Source: Echinometra lucunter (taxonomy: Eukaryota > Echinodermata > Echinoidea > Camarodonta > Echinometridae). Taken from it: DNA of 64,000 nucleotides. Under the pieces are notes generated by a model. That model ran no database searches. It was not told the origin of the DNA and worked only from the letters and a program-made list of their open reading frames with translations. The stretch covers positions 19,006,340-19,070,339 of the forward strand of contig CM057162.1 in the NCBI GenBank assembly GCA_029962745.1. The letters run 5' to 3'. The translations under genes were made by a program, and so were the position numbers. Positions 49,995 to 60,415 of this stretch are shown here, in pieces; positions within the stretch are counted from its first letter, which is position 1, and each line of letters begins with the position of its first letter.

Positions 49995-50144
49995 CAGTTC
50001 AGTTCAGTTCAAATACATTTATTTCCAATTATTCAAATAAATGCAAAATAATGAAACAACAAATTGACATTCAGGATACAATCATCGTAATTACATAAAT
50101 AATTGGAGGACACACCTCTAAAAGCAAAAGCTTGGGTCGAGGGT
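49995..50144 (-). mobile_element. retroelement 3'-tail insertion, 4-bp target duplication
   Basis: On the minus strand it runs from CACCCTCGACCC to a repeated GAACT tail. GATT flanks both sides (49991-49994, 50145-50148). The corresponding site in copy A (near 19830-19840) is empty, reading tttgattttaatcac, so this is a post-duplication insertion. Confidence 0.8.
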
Positions 50145-50569
50145 GATTTTAATCACTAATAATGTTTATTTTGATTAGCTATGCCAAAAACTGAATGAAT
50201 CAGAGAATTTCACTAAAAATAGAGAAGACTTACTGATTGCCACAATAAAATCACTTTTTATCTCCAAGTACGTTTCCTAAAATAACTCGAACAAAATGAA
50301 TTATGAATCATCGGCATAAACAAACATCCCGTTTATTGTTTGAAATGAATAAAAACAAATCAAACTTAAAAAACAGTATCAATAAAAAAAAAAATTGATG
50401 ATAGAAAGACCTTTCCGAAAAAGTAATAAACAATCTCTAGTTTATTTTCCTTGGTTCATGACGTTGCAGGAACAGCAAAATTTGACGAAAGCTTCCGGTT
50501 AATTGTAATTCTTTTTTTTTAATCAGCAGCTCTAATTTGCCTTGTACAAACCGTGTTGTAAGAGATCAG

Positions 50570-50707
50570 GGTAGCATTTCATGAAGAGTTTTGTCGGTGA
50601 TTTTCACCGACTAATTTGCTGTAAGCCAATCGGATGCGAGGATTTTCAGTAGCTTGTAACATTTGTCGGTGATTTTCACCGAAAAAAGTCTTCATGAAAC
50701 GCTCCCA
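50570..50707. mobile_element. short MITE, copy 2 of 12773-12910 family
   Basis: gcatttcatgaagag, gtcggtgattttcaccga twice, and catgaaacgctccc at the right. Confidence 0.6.
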
Positions 50708-51024
50708 AGGTTAAGGAGGGACCCACTTACCATTTCTTAAAGACATACTTTATTGTCATCCTAAATCCGCCCCATCGCCCCCCGACATAAATGAATATAT
50801 GAATGAATAAATGAATAAATAGATGAATGGATGAATAAAACAAAAGAAAACGTATTAATGCATGAATTGATAAAATTAATGAAAAGTTGATAAAGAAATA
50901 ATGATAGAATAATTCGATATCATTTTTGGAACATTTTCGATTAATCTATACTGATCTCTTCGAAGGATGTTTCTGTCCTATTAATGGCGGCAGGGGCGCG
51001 TGTTGTGAGTTTTATGTTTTATAA

Positions 51025-51057
51025 CTATTATCATTATTATCATCATCATCATCATCA

Positions 51058-51089
<32 letters not shown>

Positions 51090-51255
51090 GTTGTTGTTGT
51101 TGTTGTTATTACTATCATATTATCATTACTTTTATCATTGTTATTAGTACTGAGTATGATTATTATCATCATCATCGTCATCACCATTATTATTATTATT
51201 TTTATCATAATCATTATCCCCATCATCATTATTGTCATTATTATTATTATCACGG
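51025..51255. repeat. (ATT/ATC)n microsatellite
   Basis: Imperfect tat/cat triplets over about 230 bp; open frames on both strands are artefacts. Confidence 0.95.
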
Positions 51256-52019
51256 TACTTTCTTTCTCCTCCTACTTTTAAAAAAGGACGAAGGTTGATG
51301 TTTCATTAATAAATGCTGCTTTTATTAATTTTTATGATCTTGATACGTTTTATTGGTCCGAAAACACATAAAAATATACTTTACATGCGTTACGTGTGTC
51401 TTGAGTAAAATAAAGAACTTTTTAAAAGTTACACTGTACATGTGTAAAAAGGTTTCATTGCTTATGCTGGTTTTATGAGCAAACGCCTAGAATATACAAA
51501 TTAACATTCTGGAGATAAAAACCTTAAAACAGTAACACACTTTATAGCTGGGACATGGACGTAGTCATTCTCATTTCCGGACTCAACGAACTTTCCGTCA
51601 TCAACCAACGGAAGACTAAAGTTGGGGAATCCATTTCCTAGAAAGGGCTGGCGAAATCTAATTGCGAAATGATACCGTGCATGCCCCTTAGACACCCTTT
51701 GACATGCTAAAAATAAACCTTTCATTGCCCGGAATTATCTCATTAGATGAACAAATATGAAATTTGTTCCTGTGACTGCATTTTGTAAACAGTCATCAAC
51801 GAAGAGATAATGATAAATCATAGCGGTGGGATGTGATTTGTGGTTACGTGCTTTGTAAAAGCTCGGTCACTGTTTAATGGATTCTTTTATAGTGTGAATT
51901 CCGTGTTTGCTTATCTTCTGTCAAAGAAAATAAAAATAAACAGGCAATGATGTCTTCTATTTGAGTGTTCAAAAAAAAAAAAAAACGGAAAAGACGTGCC
52001 AAATTGTAAGTAATATGTG

Positions 52020-52218
52020 TTCCCCTCTAAACGACCTTCCCTCAGAAACCACACACAATTGTAATCTGCCTCATATTTCCCCAAGCGGAGGGGTGGCTAT
52101 AATTCGTATATATTCCAACATACATCATTTAATCATCACATGATAAGAGGAGTGATAACCCAGCGTTAAGGATAGAAGAAAAACTCGACAACTTCAAAAG
52201 CCTACACCACGAAACAAG
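52020..52218 (+). promoter_or_regulatory. proximal promoter and 5' UTR of mucin gene B
   Basis: CCTCAGAAACCACACA at about 52039-52054 and GGGTGGCTATAATTC at 52091-52105, followed by gtatatattcc, are shared with gene A while the surrounding sequence has diverged. This suggests selection on the promoter. Confidence 0.5.
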
Positions 52219-52402
52219 ATGACAAATTTCGTCAAGCTAAGTTTGTGTGTACTTTTACTTGTTTCGTCGGCTTGGGGTAAGTTGAAAGAATTTACTTCAT
52301 TTGTCTTCTTTTTGTCTTCTATTTCTTCTATTTCTTCTCTTTCTTCCACCTCCTCCTCCTCCTCCTCTTCTCTTCTTCTTCTTCTTCTTCTTCTTCTTCT
52401 TC

Positions 52403-52458
<56 letters not shown>

Positions 52459-52534
52459 TTATTATTATTATTATTATTATTATTATCATCATTATTATTA
52501 TTATTATTATTATCATCATTATTATTATTACTAA

Positions 52535-52585
<51 letters not shown>

Positions 52586-53208
52586 CATTATTATTATTAT
52601 TATCATTATTACTATTATTATTATTATCATTATCATTATTATTATTATAACCGTCAATATCAACATTTTCACCAGGGAGAAGTACAACGCACAGACTGAT
52701 GAGAGATAAGAGAGATGATTCCAGTTCGTCTGAATCGAGTTCTTCGGAGGAGAGACCTCAACCACCTGCACCACAACCTAAGCCAAAGACAACACCATCA
52801 ACAACAACAAGAACTACTACAACAACAGAATCCACAACGACAACGCAGTCTGCACCAACCACGCAGCAGACAACGATGCTTACTAGCACAACGGGTTCCT
52901 GTCCAGCCGCCACCACAACCACCATACTCCCGACTGTTTCTACTACAGTGACAACATTCAGACCAACTACAATAGCTTCTACCACTTCACCTACAACTGA
53001 TGCTTCAACGACTTCATCGACGACCACAACGCCTCCAACCGCCATGTCCACGTCGCCCTCAAGCACGATGTCCACAACATCTTCAACATCTACAACATCT
53101 GAGGTTTCTACCACATCTGAATCAACCACAACAGCCGGCAGTACAACGACTGCAGGCGTGTCTACGACATGCGAGAACCGTGCAGATACACCAGTCCCCT
53201 GTCCTTAA
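52219..53208 (+). CDS. secreted mucin-like Thr/Ser-rich protein B with C-terminal Cys loop
   Basis: Exon 1 is 52219-52276 and exon 2 is 52676-53208 (TAA), with donor GTAAGT and a phase 1 junction; about 196 residues. The signal peptide MTNFVKLSLCVLLLVSSAWG is followed by the same basic/KR, SSSSESSSSEERP and Pro-rich blocks as protein A, then about 120 residues of Thr/Ser-rich stalk. It ends with CENRADTPVPCP, a two-cysteine loop bearing an R-x-D-T-P core that recurs in protein C. Apart from one Cys in the signal peptide and one in the stalk (GSCPAA), these are the only cysteines. Likely a secreted O-glycosylated protein; function unknown. Its intron (399 bp) is filled with CTT and TTA repeats. 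Confidence 0.85.
52350..52650. repeat. (CTT)n then (TTA)n microsatellite in mucin B intron
   Basis: CTT/TTC triplets to about 52403 and ATT triplets to about 52648. The intron position matches the AGT array of gene A, but the repeat unit differs. Confidence 0.95.
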
Positions 53209-53742
53209 AAAGCGATTCCTATTAGTTTGCTGCAATAATGGTTTCCACCACAACTGCACCGTCTCCAACATCAGATGTATGGTAAAATAACGTTCAGATG
53301 TATGGTAAAACAACGTTTGAAGTTGGGGATACAAATTGCAACCCAGATTTGAGTGTTAACCTTCATTCGGCTTTATTCTTTTCCCTCTACGGTCAGTGAC
53401 CATGCATGATGGCCGAAGAAGCCATTTATTGATGAGACCACGTGTCAGAAAGAAGCTTGAGTTTGAAAAGACGCTGATCTGAGGATACTTTATGAACTTT
53501 CTCAGTTTGGAAGAATGTGATAGAAGGCATGTGCCCTAAAAAGGATTACTCTTCATGTCCTCATATTCGAAATGTGACAAGACGAGGAAATAGCTGGGTG
53601 TTCGGCGCGAAAATTTGTGTGTAGTCGAATATACCCATTTCTCTTTCTCTCCCTCTCTCACTCCACTCCTCTCTTTCTCTTTCTATCTCACTGTAGGCTA
53701 TCCTCTCTTTCTCTCTCCCTCTCTCTCTCACTCTCTCTCTCT

Positions 53743-54065
53743 CACTTTCTTTCATTACATCATCATTGACTTCCTAATGCATTTTGTTACTTTTATAAAT
53801 ATTATCACGTGTTATACTGTTCTGACTGTATAATGAAGTGTAAATTATTTTATGCCATATAGAATCATGCTTTCTTTGTTCTTTCTCTATCCTTCTCTCT
53901 CTCTCTCTCTCTCTCTCTCACTTTCTTTCATTACATCATCATTGACTTCCTAATGCATTTTGTTACTTTTATAAATATTATCACGTGTTATACTGTTCTG
54001 ACTGTATAATGAAGTGTAAATTATTTTATGCCATATAGAATCATGCTTTCTTTGTTCTTTCTCTA

Positions 54066-54102
<37 letters not shown>

Positions 54103-54303
54103 TTCTTTCATTACATCATCACTGACTTCCTAATGCATTTTGTTACTTTTATAAATATTATCACGTGTTATACTGTTCTGACTGTATAATGAAGTGTAAA
54201 TTATTTTATGCCATATAGAACCATGCTTCTTTACTTGTTCTTTCTCTCTCTTTCTCTCTCTCTCACTTTCTTTCATTACATCATCACTGACTTCCTAATG
54301 CAT
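53743..54303. repeat. ~176-bp tandem repeat, three full units and a partial
   Basis: Units start cactttctttcattacatc at 53743, 53919, 54099 and 54264. Each carries ttgttacttttataaatatt, ttctgactgtataatgaag and a CT microsatellite at its junction. Spacing varies with CT length. Confidence 0.92.
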
Positions 54304-54599
54304 TTATTAATGCTATGTTTAAAAAAACAAACAAAGATGACTTGATGACTTGTTTCTATTAATTCTTGATGTACATATTAATTCGATATTTTTAGTTGTT
54401 TCAGGCATGTAAAGCAGACAATATATTCACAATTAAGAAAACCTATAAGATCTGGATTTCCAGTGTGTATCATATAGTACAGCAAGCGTTACTTTAAGGG
54501 AGTCAGCCCACTATTCGATAACTTCAAATTATTTTTAATTTCTATAGTTTCATCACTTACTTTCGATCCATCATGACTTAAAGCCATTTGTAACTTTTA

Positions 54600-54975
54600 A
54601 AAAAATCTCAGCTGCATGGCCCTACATGCCATGAGTGTATGTAATATCGTGTATATGTGAAGTCCTAAAAAAATGCACTTCAAAAGCATCAATCATGTGT
54701 TTTACAAAAAGTAGAAATATACAAGTGACCGGAAATGCCAGCATTTTTGACCCCATAGACTGCAGTGTTAGACAAAATCATACCCAGGTTGGTTTTGCAA
54801 ATGGCGGAATTCAGTGATAGATATCTTGATAATAACATCTTATATTTCAAAATCTTTAGATTCCTGGCTGTTTTTTTATCCTGCTGTATACAACACAGAA
54901 ATCAAAATTCAACAAATTATTCAAATCATTTATCAAACCAGCCTCCACAAAGTTCACTTTAATCAACACGGCAAA
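54600..54975 (-). mobile_element. dispersed repeat family R, partial copy 3
   Basis: The reverse complement matches the 3' half of copies at 45298 and 48811 (gtccatgcagct...ttgcaaaaccaacctggg...ggaggct). Confidence 0.65.
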
Positions 54976-56433
54976 CAAATTGTGACTTAAACTACAGCGC
55001 TCGTGTATGAATCAAAATTACAATCTATTCATCATCAGATCATGCTTATGAACAAATGAAATAGGTGAATTGTAAAGGGATGTTCTTTGTTGTTTGCCTG
55101 TCAATATTTACATTGTCATGATGTGAGGCTTTCCTTTTTAATCACTATCATTGGCTTTTCAAGCTCACCGGAAACAACTGAATATTTAACCCCAGAAAAT
55201 ATTGTTAGTATTATATCAGTTTTGTTGTTGTTTCTGTTGGTTTGTTTGCCTTCCTGCTTGCTCTTCTTGTATATTGCGCAGTTCCTGATTGAATTCTGCT
55301 TGTCACTTGTCAATTGATGATTTTTTTAAAAATTTTTATTTGGTGGTTTGTTTGTTTTGTACTATCACTAGAAATAGGGGCCTATTATGATGAGTAATAT
55401 AACAAATCCTACAGTTTATATGTATCTGTAAATGCAGATGTTTCTTCGCAATTATCATTAAGTGTGATTATTCTTATTAACTAAATTGTATTTTGCTTTG
55501 CTCTTTGTTGTATTCAAACAGTAAGGCGAATAGAGAGACTTAAGTTTACTATGTGCTGTGTAAATCAATCTTTATCATCCTTACCATATTTTACCATGTT
55601 ATCACTGATGGCAGTAGAGCTAAAGCCGTGAGACAGACAATGGATTTAGGGGGCAAAGCACTGTTTGCTATAAAAAAAATGCTCACCCCCACCCCCTCCC
55701 CATTGAATCTTCTGTCTTCCGGCTTTCACGGTTCCGGCGCCTACGACTGATGAATATGATTAGCTTATATCCACATTTTCAGGTATTCAATTATAACATA
55801 ATTGTTTCCCAGAAAATACAGTGTGGGTACATTTAAGCTTTGATTTCATTGTAACTCTACATTGTGTTTTAAGTTCTTAAAGTTGTCTTTGTATTTATTT
55901 GACTGTATATTATTTGTTGATCGATTCAAACTCGCTCTGATCATTGCTGATATTAATTAAAGTAAACTTCCGGTCGTGATTCTGTAGCCTTTTACTCCAT
56001 TATATTCATGAGTTTTGTAAATTAATTTTGTCTTTTTGCCTATATAGAGGAAACTGTACTGCTTGCCTAAATAGAAGAAGAAGAAAAAAAAAAAACATCC
56101 CACCGACCTGAAATATGTAACGCATTTCAAAGAGTATGCAGCTATTAATTTGCCAACGATTTCATCTGTGGGAGCAAAACAAATATTCGTGTTATGAATG
56201 TTGGCGTAATGTAAATGCTGTTCATACTTTTGTTGTTGAAAACAACCCCCCCCCCCCCCAAAAAAAAAAAAAAAAAAAAAAAATGTTTGTTTTACCGCAA
56301 AGGCAAATTTTTTTGTGTCATATATACCTACTACAGAAAATATTATAGGCGACGCTTGCGATCGGTATGACATCGTAGCCTTTGTATAGCTGTGACGAGA
56401 CCAAACTATCAAGGAAATTTTTATACATTGTTA
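54976..56433. other. non-coding interval
   Basis: AT-rich with a C/A homopolymer pair at 56247-56283. No exon or named repeat recognised. Confidence 0.45.
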
Positions 56434-56664
56434 CACTCTTAGAAAAATGTACCAGTTTGAACCTCAAGAAAAAGGAGTTCTATAAAGGGTTCTCTGCATT
56501 TTCGAGAACCCCAAAGCGTTTCTTGTACAACCAATTTTTGGCTCTAAAGACCCCCTTCAGAACCCTTTATAGAACCTTTGGACTATTAATGGTTCTTTAA
56601 AGAACCTTTAAAGGTTCCAAATGCGGGACAAGAAAAGTTTCTAATCAGCACCATTTTTTCTATT
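56434..56664. mobile_element. CACTCTTAGAAAAAT MITE, copy 2
   Basis: Several ggttct/agaacc units and a terminal block tcagcaccattttttct that is the inverse of the start of the 40196-40370 copy. Confidence 0.6.
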
Positions 56665-57219
56665 GACATGCATGTTTTTAATCCTGTATATGGAACAATT
56701 AATGACTTGCCCAGAATTGTTGTACTCATATAATATAATGAGTACCAGATACAACTGTCGAATGATATTGGGTTTTTATAAAAATGTTCGTTTTTCCATG
56801 TGATTTGAATACCAAAGATAACCTTTTGTTTTGAACCTCTTTACATGGTTTAGTTGGAGTAAAACAAATTCAACGAGATTTTCCCTCCAGAAATATGTTA
56901 CATGCATGAATAATTGTTTGATATATTCATAACATTGTAATACATTGATTGTACCATGCATGTACATTCTATTATATGGTGCTATGTTTGGCAAGATATT
57001 GCCTAGAGCAGGATGCATGCCACCCATAAGGTCTCTACGGCAAGAAGATAAATAAAAGCAACCGCCACATGTCAAGACTAAATACAATATCTAATTTCCT
57101 CTCTATCATTTCACATGGAATGTTATGGCATTTGTATTATTGATAGAAAAGGAAAATTATACAAGAAGTGCTTTATTTGGTGATATTTTTGTTCCATCGT
57201 CGTAACTTTTTCAGAAGAA

Positions 57220-57256
<37 letters not shown>

Positions 57257-57925
57257 CAGAAAGAAGGAAAGAAAGACAGAAAGAAAGAAACAGGAAGAAG
57301 AAGAAGAAGAAGAAGAAGAAGAAGAAGAAGAAGAAGAAGAAGAAGAAGAAGAAGAAGAAGAAGAGCAACTACAATCACAACCACCGCAACAACATCATCA
57401 ACAACAAGAAAAAGAATTCGATAAAAAGAAAAGGAAGAAAAATGAGAAGAGTCTCCACAGGATGGATGGGCTTACTCAGTCATGGTTAGAACTCAGTCCA
57501 GTTTCAAAACACTTGCACAAGCTTTAACCAATCGACGTCTACCATAATAACCGCTGCCCCCTTTTTTTTTAAAATGCTTGATCCGACCCTGCCTGCAGTT
57601 CGTTTTATGAATAGCTGGAATGAGCGCTACAAATATACCGTTGACAGAGTTTCATCAGGAGTATTTTAATATCCAAAGCCCTTTGGAAACGCTTATTAGC
57701 TAAACAAGAAAGGAATCAGATACAGTGAAACCCGCCTATACTGGCCACCCTACGAAAGCAAAATATTGTTGCCTTCATAGACAGTTGGTTGCTATTTTTC
57801 ATGGGAATGAATTTTAATGGCCGTTACGGAAAGGTGGCTGTTATAGAGAGAGAGGTAACCGCTAAAAAAACGTTTGACTAGATACTTCTGTTAAACCACT
57901 GGCTACTGGAATTGGATGACTCAAA
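56665..57925. other. non-coding interval with (GAAA)n/(GAA)n repeat
   Basis: 57213-57365 is a GAAA then GAA microsatellite. No exon supported. Confidence 0.6.
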
Positions 57926-58174
57926 GGGGCGGCGCCAGGGTTTTTTAATTGGGGGGGGGGGTGACCCATCGGTGAGTTTATTTGCATTTTCATTGAAAAA
58001 AATAGGGGTATTATACAGCTGCAGGACCCAGCCCTCTCTTTCCCCATGCTCTTCTTTCTTCTTCCTCCTCTTTTTTCTTCCTTTTCTGCTCTTTATGCTT
58101 TTTTTGATCACTTGAAAAAATCATAAAAATCATAGGGAGCGGTCGCCCCCCCCCCCCCCCCGTAGCGCCGCCCC
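57926..58174. mobile_element. hAT-like MITE (GGGGCGGCGC ends), copy 2
   Basis: GGGGCGGCGCCAGGG at the left, gtAGCGCCGCCCCTG at the right, and imperfect 8-bp flanks gatgactc / ggtgactc. The inside matches 36075-36280. Confidence 0.65.
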
Positions 58175-60415
58175 TGGTGACTCCTATATATATATGGGAA
58201 TATGAGACTTCATTAGTCATTATGAGTACCAAAACAACATTCAGTCTTACCAGAATTATTTACCCCAAATCAGTTCATTTTCAAAAAAAATAGAAACCAC
58301 GGGTAAATTTACTTAAGGTTAAAGCCTCGTAGCTCTAAACCCAGGCGATCAAAAGAAAATGTAACGCGAACCGATACATTCGAGGGCAATATCCTGTTGA
58401 CTGTTAATTAGTTGGCTAACCATGTCTTTCTGTTGCTCTCAATACGTTGTTTTCCGATTGCGGTATCAGAATATTTGTTTATGCAATGACTGCATTAAAA
58501 AAAAAAACGATTCTGGCTTCTATGGCCGAAGCCATATTTGATAGACTAAGACAAACCTTTTAATTTTCATTTATTTATTTGTTTAATTTCTTTTGTCCAC
58601 ATTCAGGGACGATTGAGGGCCATTGGTTTGAACTCTGATTTAATATAGTAGATTAACCTTCTTTTTTTTTTAGTTTGTATCTGAAATCATTTTGCATTCA
58701 GGAATCTTGAACACATGACCTCTTGTTACGTATTACATATTATAACTGGTTTTCAAATGAAATAAAGTACTCCGCATCATGATTAAGTACTCGTGTTAAC
58801 AGCATCTACAGTAAGACATTCCGACTTTCAACAGTTAACCAATGTGAAAAAAATCTTCAGAATTTCACGACAAAAAGGTAAGTTTGGTTCCTACTGATAT
58901 AATTTCCTTGATCAATATTATCGGTATAGCTCTGTGGCAGAGTTGGGTACTAGTGTGAGTTCATTCGCAGTTATTGTTCTCTAAATCATCCCTTTCTTGT
59001 TCATTTAAGGCTTTTATAGGATTACAGCCCTCTTGAAAAACACCATTTTGTTGGAAAGGGTGCTTCCCCGTTTGCTATATAGTTTGTCAGCTCCCCCCTT
59101 TTTCCTTTGAAATGTTTTGTTGCTGTTGTTGTCAGAGTAGGTGGTCGTGGTGGTGGTGGTGGGTTTTTATTAATTGTTGCTGTTTCTTGTTTTGGTTTTG
59201 GTGTTGGATTTACTTTTGGTTTGGGGGAATTATTGTCTGTTGTTATTTTTGTCGATTCCTTTATTTATATATATATTTTTTGATCGTTATATGAAATATT
59301 TGAAAATCATTGTGCCAGTAAGTGACCATAACTCTCCATGGCGAGTGATGTACGTTCTCTTCGGCTATGTGCTTTCATGACTATGAATGCTAGGCTAACA
59401 CAGTGTGCTCCATGACAATGCATTCTTTATTCCTCTTGCCCACCCCCCCCCCCCCCCCCCCCCCACCTCAATCCTCTTTCGTGTAATATCCACGGTACAA
59501 CTTGTCTGTCTTTAAAAGGAGGGTATTAGTCAGGTTCGATGTCTTATCCTTTACAATTGATCTTGATTATTTCGGATCATCGCATGTTGTTAAAGAAAGA
59601 TAATTACATAGATTATGACAACCAATCCGTAAATCTGTGCTTTCAAAGATATCTCTCCCTCTCTCTCTCATTCTCACTAGGATGCTTTGGTGAAGTGTTG
59701 TTCCAAAACCCCCTTTTCCTAGCCTTCTCCCACTCCTCTCGTCTCTGCCATCTCTACATACCATCTATCCGTAGCACTCTTTTCCTTCCTCTGCTCCTCT
59801 TTCTCACAACCTTTCCTGTCCAGTGGCGTAATGAAACGAATATTTATTGGGGGGGGGGGCCTGCCCATCCCCCTCGACAAATATCATTGAATATACTACC
59901 AGGATTTACCTGCTGACAAGCAACAGAGAGAAGAAGTCCTCAAAGGAAAATGAAGAATAATAGAATTGTGAAAAGGGTCCAAAACGGCTAGATATTCGAG
60001 AAAATTCGATGACATTGTTGAAGAGATACAAACAATAATGCTGACACCCCCCCCCCCCCCCCTTGGTCGCGAAAGTTTGGGGGCAGCAGTCATCCCCCAA
60101 CTCCTCCTCCTACCAGTATGCCAGTGTTCCTGTTAGTGCCAGATTCTCCAGTATCGCGTTTTCGTATTAAACAAAAATGGTATGAATCTCAGTGGATGGT
60201 CTATCTTAATCCTTATTTCATGAATCACAAAAGAAACTGTTTACTTACTTTCATCAGCATGATCGATTCGTGATCATTAAACTGTGAATGAAAATCAAAC
60301 ATCACCATTTTTTTCAAAGGAATACGCTGTACCGTCATGACATGGTCTGTTACGCTACACCAGCACTGTAATCAATATTGACATTGCCCATTCATTATCT
60401 CTTTCTGCGACGTAG
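58175..60415. other. non-coding interval upstream of mucin gene C
   Basis: Contains C runs (59442-59464, 60046-60061), GTGG/TTGTTG simple repeats around 59110-59225 and a G run at 59850-59858. I see no exon; the promoter of gene C should be at its right end, but no motif shared with genes A and B is visible. Confidence 0.5.

Larger units (their letters stand above)
49725..53290 (+). repeat. segmental duplication, copy B (partner 19570-23304)
   Basis: Collinear with copy A, but with a retroelement-tail insertion at 49995-50144, a MITE at 50570-50707 and extra microsatellite DNA, which accounts for spacing differences. Confidence 0.85.
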
